Shown piece by piece: positions 23,012 to 35,000 of a stretch of DNA of 64,000 nt (positions are counted from its first letter, which is position 1; each line of letters begins with the position of its first letter). The stretch is taken from NCBI RefSeq assembly GCF_001949145.1, contig NW_019091358.1, positions 2,795,322-2,859,321 of the forward strand. Direction: 5' to 3'. Below the pieces are notes generated by a model. The model did not search any database. It was not told the origin of the DNA and worked only from the letters and a program-made list of their open reading frames with translations. Position numbers and translations under genes: made by a program. The stretch comes from Acanthaster planci. Its lineage: Eukaryota; Echinodermata; Asteroidea; Valvatida; Acanthasteridae.

Positions 23012-26000
23012 CTGTACATAATAACCAAAATCAAGTTTCCACAGCGACCACATTCAAGGTTCCATGGCAACCAAATTTTCTGTGACAACGAATAGAACCT
23101 CTCCAAAGCAACTTGTCAGATTTCCATGGTAACTAAACCATCGCTTGAGCATCCGTGACAAAGTTACTATTTTCAACCTACAAAAAATTTCTTGAGCTCT
23201 GCTTCACACAGACAGCTCTTGTATGTTCCGCCCACATGGCATTTAGTTCCATTTTAAGAGCTGCTATAAAACTCTGTCACCTCAGGTAATGGTAGTCCCT
23301 CTACATTTGGCCTGTTTTATGACAACAAAGTGCTCCTATGCAGCATTCAAAAGATCAGAAAGAGCAGGCTCGAATAGATTGTATGGTATTGAAATAATTT
23401 TGTCCTCCATACTTCCGTGCACTCCACAGACATACATATCTTCCTCATTCACACAGACTCTTTACTGAAACTTCCCTCACTGTATTTCGCCACTTTTTGT
23501 CACACCTCAAGCATCCTGAGACTCTCTCAAGCATAATACTCCTTGTCACACTGCCTTGGGGTGTCCGATTTTGTCTTGTGGAAACCAACAGGGGTAAAGA
23601 AGACGAAGGCGGGGAGGGGCTGTGGAATCAGGTGATTTCTCCTCAAAGCTTTGCTTAGAGAAATGTTCCAAATTTGTTAGTCTATCCTGTTCATAGTGGT
23701 TTGATAAAAACTTTACCAGTGGCATGACTGGATCGAAATTTCTGTTTATTTTGTGTGGCAGGCCTGATTGTTCAAGTGTTGACTGGGGTGTGAAAAGTTT
23801 TTAAACTTAAGTATAAAATCAAATTCCTTTCAGAATAAACTGAATAAAGCATGGAAAAAACCATGTGTTGTTACCTACATTTCTCAAATCCCTTCCTTGT
23901 ATTTCAGTTAAAAACTCAGATGTTTCTGAATCTTCAAGCGCAGTAGATATTTAATCAAATGAATACGTCCTTCTTTAGTTTCCACCAAAAAATTGTCAAC
24001 CGTTTTAAAAGAACTATGCGATTGTTTCTAAGAAAATCAGGCCAGAGATCAAAGATAAAAATAATTTTTATGGTATGTTGCGAATTTCGGTATCCCTTGG
24101 CACAAGTTTTAACTTTTTTGTTCTACTTGGGTTGCAATACCTCTGTTATTATTTTTGGTAATAAATGAAGTAATGTAAATACATTTTTCCGGTGTCAGGG
24201 TTTTTGCGATTTTTTCATTGTTTGTGCCTTCCTTTTTTCAGATGAAATCACAGAAGCCTGTTAAATATAAGGTAGTTTAAATCTTAGTAGACAATGTTGG
24301 TAGAAAATGTGTGCAGTTAAGGTGAAGTTAGTGACAATGCAGGGCAATCTTCAGGATGGAAGGAAAACAGACAACACAATGAAAAGACATTTGAAATGTT
24401 TGCTTCTGTTGTGTGGTTTGAAATGCATTGACCAATTTATTAAAATTGGGCTATTACTGAGGATGTGGGGAGATTTTAAATTTAAGAATATTAATTATGA
24501 AATATTCAACCAAAGTTAATTGATCAAAGACATGTTGGGTACAAGTTGAAACTTTTGGACAGTTAACTAGTACATTATAAAGATAGATGGTTTCTAAAAT
24601 CTACTGAATTTCAAAATTCTATGCCAAATTCTCTTTCATTTAGAAGTTTCAGTTAGTCACAAAGCAGGGAAATGAATGACGGTGTGGATGGTTTGTGGTT
24701 TAAACAATGAACACAAAATGAAGTAATGCTACGCTTACGCTATTCATTATGTGCCAGTTACAACATGGGTAATTTTTTTCCAGCTTAAAACTTGATCTTT
24801 CTGTTCTGGATAACTTTGGTACATTTTGAACTTTTTTCATCAACTGATGGTAGCATGACAATTTGTTTCAAAATCCTGTGTTGTAATTGGCCTTTGACCT
24901 TTCAAAAATTAACTGAATTTGAGTGCTATTACACAGGAGTCAATGGTTTAATGGGGCAAGCATGCATTTGGAGTTTCAAACACACAACAAATACATTTAC
25001 TCAAACATTTCTTAACCTCTTTTTTCAGAAAGAAAAAAAAAATCATTATCCTGTCCTGTTTTTACTTTGAGTCTGAAATCTCATAACTAAAAAGCATATG
25101 ACATCAAATATCAATTTGAAATTGATACAAATTAAGTTCTGCAACAAATTTTTGGGGAAATAAAGCTCCTGAGATACCTACATCGGCATCCTCAAGACAC
25201 AATACTTATACACAAGACACAATACTTTACCTGTTCATTTGCCGCAGCCAGCACAGCAAAGATGTATGTAAGCAAAGTCTAAATTTTGTGTCAACAAACT
25301 CATTTAACATTTACAAGCACCAAACAAGAACAAAGAGTTATTGCATGAAGCAGTTAGCACATCTCAAGGAACTGGTCTTCATTTTACTCATCTCTCGTAA
25401 CAGCCTCATCCTCGCCCTGCGGACTCAAGGCATCTCCAGATCAGATCCACACAAGATCCAACAAGAGTTCTGTTTTTCGCCAGATGGTGTAAACACGACA
25501 GCTGGACAATGCACTTGTTGATATATGGAGACGAATCAGCCAATGGTCTGCAATGGTGAGTCAATTTATTTTATAACTAAAATGCTTTGAAAAATAACAT
25601 GACACTCTGTTCACTTATTCAATTGTTGCTTCCAGGAAGCCCATATACATGCTTCAGAAAGGTGCCTGATGGAGTTCATTAGGTATTAGCCGTGTCCAAA
25701 TCAAGTGGCTGAGGCTTGGAGTAACACTAGGGGAAGTACTGTACTGCAGCCAGACACAGTGACTTTCATATGTAGCCTCATGTTACCAACATAGCCATAG
25801 CCTTCTAATGGCCTTGATTTTTTGGTGTACCTAATGGTAAACGGCAAATGTGTGACACAAAGACTGGCTCTAACAGCAAAGGGTGCAAGGCTTAATTTGT
25901 AACTCACATGAATAATCTGTACGTTTTTACTTTTAAGAAAATAATCTCTAGTGAGTTAGTAGTGACCTTATATCAAAGTTTTGCTCTAGGTATAAATTTG

Positions 26001-29000
26001 CCCCCAAAATACGGTTACATTGTTTCAATGCACGTAACACATGAATATGAACATTTGTTTATGCTTGTACTAATTCTGCAAAGGGGTACTGTAAAATATA
26101 CAGAGTACAGTACTGCGATAATATCAATGTGCTTGTAAATGTGATCAACATAGGGAGAAAAAACTGGTCTTGATTGTCTTCATCGTTTACATTTACCAAA
26201 ATCTGTGGAATGCATACTCCTGGTCTAATTTGCCAAACCTAGGATATGTACTGCAAATAAAGAAAGCACTTACTAAAAACACATGTTACAGGTTTTCGGG
26301 CAGTAGGCAAGCATGGTACCAGGGTCAGCCACACACTGGCCTTTGCTGGCAAGCTCCAAGCAGAGTGAGTCATCAGTGTCAATGCACTCTGGAGAATTGA
26401 GGGGAAAAGGTTTTTAGTGCCCTGGTGAACCGTAGAATCAGTTGAAGGATTAACCGAAAAATGGTTGATTGATTGTCCCACCCATGTTTGGTCTCCTCCT
26501 CTGAAGTCCCTTATTCAGATGTGTTTAACTACCTCTAATATTTGTTTATCTGATCCAGAGGCAGTTTGGGTCAGGAAATGGATCTGAGTTTTAAGTGCCA
26601 TTTCTAATCCCTCTCCCCCAAAAAACTGTTGGGTCTCAAAATAAAAGCTGCTCCATTCAAGAAATGTTCCATGAACAGATTTCAAGGATAGTACATGTAT
26701 CATGGTAAAAAAGTGAAGTTATTTAACCCTAACCCCTGTTAGGGTTAAAATCGTATTGAAATTGGAGGATTTGGGAGTGATAGGGTTAATGTGCCAACTG
26801 CAAAAAGTCAGCTTGCTCACCTGAGCATTTGTTGCAGCTTTTTGCACAGTGGATGGTCATGTAGTTTTTATTGGTGTCACACTCGCCAGCCTCGGCCCAT
26901 TTCGAACAGTCTCGCTTCGTGTCTGCACATCCTGGTATGAAGTCTAAAACAAATTGAGGAGGCCGTGATTTTCAAGGGCTAATTTATTTATTATCCATCA
27001 CCGCAAAAGATTTGCTAAATACAATTGCAAAAAATTGTTCAGCCGAATATTGGCACATGAAAGAAAGCAGCTCAGACCATGGGCAAGCACTTGAGTAATG
27101 TTGTGACATCAATATCGGTAGCATATGCACTAATGGCTTAAAAGAAGCACCATGTTGTACGCAGGAGATTGCAACTTTAAGTCCCATGCATTTTCAGAAA
27201 TTTCCTGTTGTCAAAATAAAGTGATTAATAAATCAAATTTCTTTATGTTAGGAATTGTATTTCACAAAGAGTTTGATGAGCATCGAGCATTAATATTGAA
27301 GCTTTGAAAGACTTTGCCATTTGACCATTAAGCATGTTATTTTTATCTTGAGTGGACAGCACACAAAAATAAGTATCTCATTTAGATGAAATTACAGAGA
27401 ATAGCCAAATATGGAGGTTATAAATTCAACAACACCTATTTTGATTACCTTCTGGCATAAGACTACATGAGTGACAACAGTGGTCCTTCATCCACTCTCG
27501 GTCTGTCTCACACTCGCCCTCAAGGGCCAGTTCTGCACAGTAATCTCCATCATCTACACAGTCCTTCCTTGGATGTGGAACTTCATGCATAGAGAAAATC
27601 CAACAATCAACAGTGTAAGACTTCAGTCAAATTGCCTCGGGGCTTTTTGGCCTCTCAAAAAGCAAAGAACTGGCTGATCAAAAGGTCATGGACAAGTCAT
27701 TTTCCATCAGGTTTTGGAGTCTATTTGCACTTACTGTTGACATTGGATATATTGCAAGCTTCACATGACATCCTGCAATGTTCCAACATCCATTCCCTGT
27801 CAAAGTTACAGGCGCCATCTTTTCTCAGCTGTACACAGCGTTCGTCCTTGTCCACACAGTAAGTAGGCTCTATAATATTAAATTGGAAACATGAAAGTAG
27901 CGCAAAGGGAGGTTTTGAAGCCTTAAGAATATGTACATGTACGTGTAGGTATTCAATCCACAGAGTATAGGTCTAAACCGTTATGCAAGTGTTCTACAAA
28001 TGGTTTATCAAGAAAATGTTTTGCTTTGAGCCCTGCACAAGCAACTTCTCCTTGGGTTATTTTCATGAGCTGACATCACTTTTGTACCTCTTTGGTTGGG
28101 ATAAACCATCCTTCACTTATTCACTGTACTCAATTATTCACCAAGGGAGGTGGGTGAACTGGTTTGGGTCCTTCCATTATTGTCCCAAAACTGAATAATT
28201 ATAAATGTGGGAACCAGGCAGTCGGCCCAGCCTCTCTGTCTTTCACCTGTCAGTGGGTGTTTCTGCACAGATTCCATAAAACAAGCCAGAAGAACCTCAA
28301 GTAAACTTTTCCCATTCTGTGCACTCACCCCTCTCAAGACATGTGAGGCAACAGTTGATCCTCATCCACACTGGGTTGCCATCACACTCACCATCCTCAG
28401 CCCATTGGGTGCAGTTGTCAAAGGAGTCAAGGCATTGTTTCTCATCTGCAGGAGTCACATGAAAATTGAGTGAGAAATTCTTTTTATTTGTGAAAATATT
28501 ACAATTTGTTCACTGTCTGTTCACAGAAGTATATATTTTGTGCAGATGTTATCAGGTGAATTCAACTAGTGGCTGACGAATACCTGCCAATTGAACTTGA
28601 TGTCTACAGTGCCAGTAGGCTGCATTGCCATTGAGAGATGGTGCTGAAAGACACTTACCTTTGGCTAAAGCACACAAGCCACAGCTTCTCTTACAGTTAC
28701 TTCGCATCCAGTCCACATCGTAATCACATTCACCCTCTTCTTTCCATTTTGGACATTTCTCATAGTTGTCGGCACATAAATCTGCATGATTCCCAACAAA
28801 TGACACAAGACTTTTGAAGACAGGAAAGCACGTAGGTATCAGAGTAACCGTTTGGAGATGTGCAGTCAAAGAACTCAAGGTGAAGGTACATGTATACATT
28901 AATTTGTGGGAAAACATGATTCATATGCAGGACATGCCATCTGTCTTAACAAAAGACAGGAAAGGAGCAAAGGCATAAAGATTCTAAACAAGAAATGTTG

Positions 29001-32000
29001 TTAGGGACTAACTTCCAGGGCTTTAACCCTGAACTTTGCTTGATCTGGCATGTATCGTTTAATGAGAATTCCCCAAATGTGTACAGTTTCCTTAATCTCA
29101 ATACAGGCATAGGTTGAAATGGACATAGCATGCCTGGAACTAAAAAGGAGGTTGGTTAAAAAGCCTCCAATGTCTGGAAATCATAGTAGTGCCTCTGAGC
29201 AAAAGAATAAGTGATCTTACTGATGGACATAGCTTTTATAATAAGCGATGATCCTTCTTCTGAGATATTTGTGAGAATGTGGAAGAATTTTATATGAGGG
29301 CAGACTTTGTTACCTTCATTGAAAGTGTCATTGCATGTGTGGCAACTTTTCCTGCAGTTCTTCTTCATCCAATAAGGGTTGGCCTCACACTCTCCAATGT
29401 TGGCCCAGCCCTCGCAGGCCGGCCCGTAGTCATCATAGCAATCGGACCAGAAGTTCTGGCAAGTGTGGCAGGTCTTTTGACAGTTGCGTTCCATCCAGAC
29501 GGGGTTCTTCGCACACTCCCCAATGGATCCCCAGTATTCGCAGTTTGCATTGGAGTCAGCACAGCTTGGGTCCGTTGGCTTCATGTTGTTTGACTGTGTG
29601 ACTGGCACTCTTTTTGTTGTTGTTTCATATAAAGATGTTGGCTCACTGTATGATTCATCCATTGATTCTGATAATGTGTCTTTTGGCTCTAAAAAGAAGA
29701 AATCATTTCAGCATTTCTTTATATCTTGTGAAATCCCTCATTCGGTACAGATTGCAAAGTTGCAAGGCAACAAAAATGAAAGAATGAGATCCAAAGAAAC
29801 TGAAAGCTGGAGGAGATGTATGTCAGTTTACACCATGCACAGGCATATTCATTAAAACTAAGCTTTCCGTCATGCAAACTACACAGGGCATGTCAAATGG
29901 AAAGTTTCTTGTCTTGGTTGCATTGCGTAGCCTAAGATTGAAGGAAAATGCCCCACTTGTCAGGTGAGTCCGTCATGAAGGAACTATGAAGTTATGATGT
30001 TGGCTGACCATATCAACGAGTGGGGTCTTAATGGTATGTAGTTTAACCCTGGAACGACTAAATATAGAAAGTAGGTAAAAATTCAATGACAGAGCATGTT
30101 GCACATTTGCGTCATTGCTACAGTAAAGGAATTCCAATAAAATGTCTAAAACTGCAGTGAAACCTGGAAAAATTATGGAAATGTCGAAGTGACGTGGTAT
30201 AAGCAGTTCAGAATGATTGGCAGTAGTTCGAGGTACTGTAGATTTCTTGGTTGGTTCTCCAATCCACAGATGTAAAAGGAAAGTAAAACATTTACTAAAG
30301 TCATTATTCGTACACACCTTCAACAAAGTCACAAGAGTTACAGCTTTTCCTGCACTTAGGTAGCATCCACTCAGGGTTTTCAGTACATCCACCATGCTTT
30401 GCCCATGTTGTGCAGAATGCAATAGTGTCTTTGCAGTCTTTGTTGATTGCCCAAGATGTTGTCATGTCTCCAGATGGAGGAGCTGTTGGGATAAAGGACT
30501 CATCATCATTGAATGATGCTAGGTTGTCATTGTCAGACCCTGAGATGTTGTCATCAACCTCTTCAGCAAGGCTTGAAATGAAGTCACAAGAGTTGCAGCT
30601 TCTTCGGCAGTTGGGGAGCATATATCGCGGATTGGATGTGCATCCTCCATATGATGCCCATACAGAGCAGTATTTGCTGCTGTCTTTGCAGTCGAGCCAA
30701 GACCCCTCATCTAGTGAGTTGGTGATGATAGGGGATGTTGTTCTTTGTGGGAGAATTGATTCATCTTCAGTGGCTTCACACAAATTGCAGCTAGCTTTAC
30801 AGTTGTGATGCATGTATGATGAGCTTGATATGCAACTTCCATGGAAGGCCCAGACTGGGCAGTTTTTGTGCTTATCATTGCAGTCACTTTTCACAACTGG
30901 TTGTTCTGTTGTTGATATCTTCAAAACCTCACTCAGAAACGTGCTCATTTCAACAGTAGTTTGCTCTGTTGTATCTTCAGGTAGAGTCACTGGAGTGCCA
31001 TTCTCTGGTGGTATTGGAGTTAATTTGTGAAGCAGTTGTTCCAGTGTTGTATGATATTGCAGATGCTTTGATGTGGTCAAAATATTTGATGACTGAGTGT
31101 TCTTGGAGTCTGAGACATCATTTCTCAAGTCTGTGTCTGCCAATGTGGACAAAGTATACTCTTCTTCAGGGACCTGAGTAACCCTGTTTGAGTTGATGGT
31201 AACAACTTCACTGATGAATGTTTGAGTCTTGTACTCACTGGTAAATGAGTGGCTGTCATTTTGTTGGGTGGTAGCGGTTGGCACCCTGACGTTTTTATCA
31301 GCCAAATCGTCAGTGCTGGTCTCTCTGTAGTCAATTGTGCTGACTGAGGAGCTTCCTATTGCAGGGACTGTTACTGGAATGGTTCTTTGTGTTGGTGTGG
31401 GATTACTCCATAGTTTGTCTGTTGCTTCTGTGAATAAATGTTTATCATTTGTGCTTGTTGGCATGCTTCCCCCTTTTTGAAAGGAGATGGTACTCATTCT
31501 TGGCGAGCTAGTGATGTACTTGGGTGTTCTTTGGTGTGGATTCCACTCTGGCTCGGTGGTTCTTCCTGTCCTGTAAGTGGTACCAGAGGTTGATTTCCAA
31601 GTTAATTCCTTTTGTGGTTTTGTGACATAGGGCGGAGGTGAGGAACTAAGGACCTGAGTTAAGGATTCAGTGAATTTACCATCAGTTTTGGGTAATTGCT
31701 TGTCACGGGTAACAGGGTCAGTGGTTTGAACCTTGCTTACCTCATGAAACACTGTTGGAGGTACCTCACCCAGTGAGTCAGTGAGACTACTTGACAAACT
31801 GGTGAAGGAATGGAAAGATGGTGTCACAGAGTTGGGTGGTTGTGCACTTTCATCTCTGCTTGTGCTCATTTTTTCGGTTATTTTTGTACTGAGAACTGAA
31901 CCAGGCACAGTGATGCTATCTTGTGACTTGGAAACACTGACAGGGGATTGAGTAACATCTTCATTTGTGAAAACTCCTGTATTAATCGAGAACCCCTCCT

Positions 32001-35000
32001 CGGGTATGTCAATCATTGAGGCCTCAGCTGTTAAGTCGCTGTTGTCATCAGATGAGTCATCAGATTGACTGTCCTCCCACACTTGTGTTATTTGGCTTTC
32101 TCTCCATGAGTCACTGGTATGGATCCAATCTCCAGTCCACTCTGATGCATCACTGTTTTCTGACTCCTCAACCTCTCCAAGTGAAGCTGTTGAAGTAACT
32201 GCCATGTTCTCATCATCAGTTGGGTAATTGGTTTTGGCTGGGGGTGGTAGATGTGTCACTATTTCCCTATCACCACACATGTTGCAGCTAACTGGACAAT
32301 GCTCCGTCATCCACTCTGGAATGGTGAGGCAGCCCCCAGTAGTTGCCAAATCTTGACACCGTGCATACTTGTCAGAGCAACTTAATGGCTGCTCTGATGG
32401 CTCTGGATCTACCTGGGTATCATTCGTCACAATGTAATGGCAAGAGTTGCAGCTGTATGCACAGTTTGGAAGCATCCACTCTGGATTTTGGTAGCAGCCT
32501 CCGTAAAAAGCCCAGCCTGGACATAGCGCATCACTGTCCTTGCAGTTAGGCTCATAATGATACGAGGAGGTCTGAGTGCTTATAGTAGGCTTAGGTGGGA
32601 TTTGAGAACCATCACAGAGACCACAACTCTGTGGACAGTTGACAAACATCCAGTGTCGGTCAGTTTCACAGTTGCCAGATTCTGCCCAATCGACGCAGTA
32701 TTGGTCAGTGTCAAAGCAGTCACTGTCAGCTGGGATCAATGGGTCATCACAGATGCCACAGCTGAGCTTACAGTTGACAAGCATCCATTCTGGATTGGTT
32801 GCACAGTCTCCTTCAGAAGCCCAGTCAGGGCAGTAACGGTCATGGTCAACACAGTTTGGTTTGACAGGTTTCACTCCAGGACCCTTGCAAAAGCCACAGC
32901 TCGCTGGACAGTTGACTTGCATGTACTCTGGGCTGTACACGCACTCACCTGATTCAGCCCAACCAATACAGTGTGGTTCCAGATCAGCACAGACTGACTC
33001 AGGCTCATTTGCAGGTGTGGGGATGAATTCATACTGAGATTGCTCTTCCTTGGTTTCTGAGTTGCTACAATAGCTACAACTCACCGGGCAGTTTTCTTCC
33101 ATATACCTTGGGTTGTTCATGCATTCACCTTCGTCAGCCCATTCCGTGCAGATTGGGTCGATATCTACACAGGTATACTCATCCACAGGAACTGGCGTAG
33201 GAGCAGACGTGGTTGTCTTTTCCTCAGTAGCAGGACAAGTACCGCAACTTTTCTTACAGTTTGCTTTGATCCATTCTACTTCACAGTTTCCTTCCTTGGC
33301 CAATTCATGGCAAACCGGGTCACTGTCTTGACAAGTGAAGTGGCTGACTGATATATCTGTTGATAAATTGTGATAAACGAATTCATAAAGACTTTGATCA
33401 TTCTGTCTTAGTCATCTGTTTAAATCACAACAAAACTTTAAAAATTTATACATGATAACACTCAGTAGCAACTCGGAGTGTCTTCTAGTTTTTAAAAAGT
33501 ATAAACAGAAATAATTACCATGTGTTGGGTGGAATGGATATTTGGGTTATTTATCTTTCCTTCTGGCTGGTAATTGATTATTTGATAGCTATAACCACCC
33601 CATCAGAAAAGTAGCAAATGCAACAGGGTATAGTTACCATCTTCTGGACATCCAGCATCAAAAAGTGAGGCCAACTGTTAAGTACCTGACTGATGACAAA
33701 ACTCTGGCTTCATCTTGTGGGGAGGTAGGAGAGACATCCCATATCAAAAAACTTTGACTTTCCACGTAAACAAGAGCATCAGAGAAGCTCATTCAGAGTG
33801 CTTACCTATGCAGAAATGGCAACTGAGAGGGCAGTGTTTTCGCATCCAGAATTCATTGGTAGTGCACTCCCCAGCTTTGGCGTTAATCTCACAGAGAAAG
33901 TGGCTGTCGACGCATTGTGCCTCATCAGGAGGCAGTGGAGTCTGTTCTTCATTGTCACTGTCATTGTCTCGTAACACTATTTCTTCTTGATCTGCGGGAA
34001 ATTAACTGGTGTAAAACTGGTGCATAGTTTTTAAAAGGCAGGTCTCTTCTTCAATATGTATCTCGCTCGTGACGATTTTTATGAGTTTTGCATAAAAAGC
34101 GGAAATTTATCAGTTAGCTTCCAGATTAACATACCGTCTTCAGTCAAATAGCATCCTCATCCCAAAAGTGCCTTCGTAGCTACGTGCCGATTACTGTGGC
34201 CTCACAAATTGGTAATTTCTGTATTGGTATGGATTGTGTACTTTGTGCCGTTCTTATAAAATTTATCGCACCTCATCACACCTCATCAGGTGTGATAGTA
34301 GAGGGAACCACATCCCTCATCCCTGCAATCTTGAGCAGATTCGAGTCTGAAATTCTCATCCTACCATATCTGAAAAGTCAAGTTTATAAAATGCTACTGC
34401 ACACCCCTTCCAGTCGTTCACCCTCCTAATGGTCACAAATTTCTGCAAATTGCGCTCAGGCTGGCGGGGCAGGTCTTTTTACCTTCACACATACTGCAGC
34501 TCTTCTCACAGAATATCTCCATCCATCCTGCATGGGTCTCGCACCTTCCCTCTTGTACCCACTGCAGGCATTGGTCATCAGCATCCTGACAATCTGAGGG
34601 TTCTAGACAATTTTAGGTTAGTTATTCGTTGAGGCCTGCACACTATGCTCAGTTATAATAACAAATAAATGCAGAAAATATATAAAGAAAGAGAAAAAAG
34701 GGCCTTTTGAAAAGTTTAATCATGTAGCATATGAAAAGGCATTTCGTATTTAGGGGATAGTCAGGTTTGCTTTGTTCTTTCCTCACTAATCTGGTTGAGT
34801 GTCCGCTGAGCATAAACCATGGACTGGGTTTTCCCTGCAGAGTTTTAAACAGACTGTTGATATCCAAGGATTTTTTCTCACCTTTGAATTTTATGTTTCC
34901 TTCATCGTCTCTTCCCAATTCAATACTGGGACCTGAGAGAGAACAGTGCTAAAGCAATGCTGAAGATATTCAGATGATATATATTAAGGGTAGTAAATGG

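Noticed and set aside
25395-25490. Possible decayed ShKT exon on the minus strand (CVDLIWRC followed by AGRG)
   Set aside because: The first two Cys have ShKT spacing, but the next loop is one residue long, three stops follow and the last Cys residues are not in register. It is too weak to call a pseudoexon.
34135-34158. A 21-nt candidate exon (GCYLTED) between ShKT exons 17 and 18
   Set aside because: Length and donor (GACG|GTATGT) keep phase 1, but the acceptor lacks a pyrimidine tract and it encodes only seven residues. A similar weak candidate near 33637-33655 was also left out.
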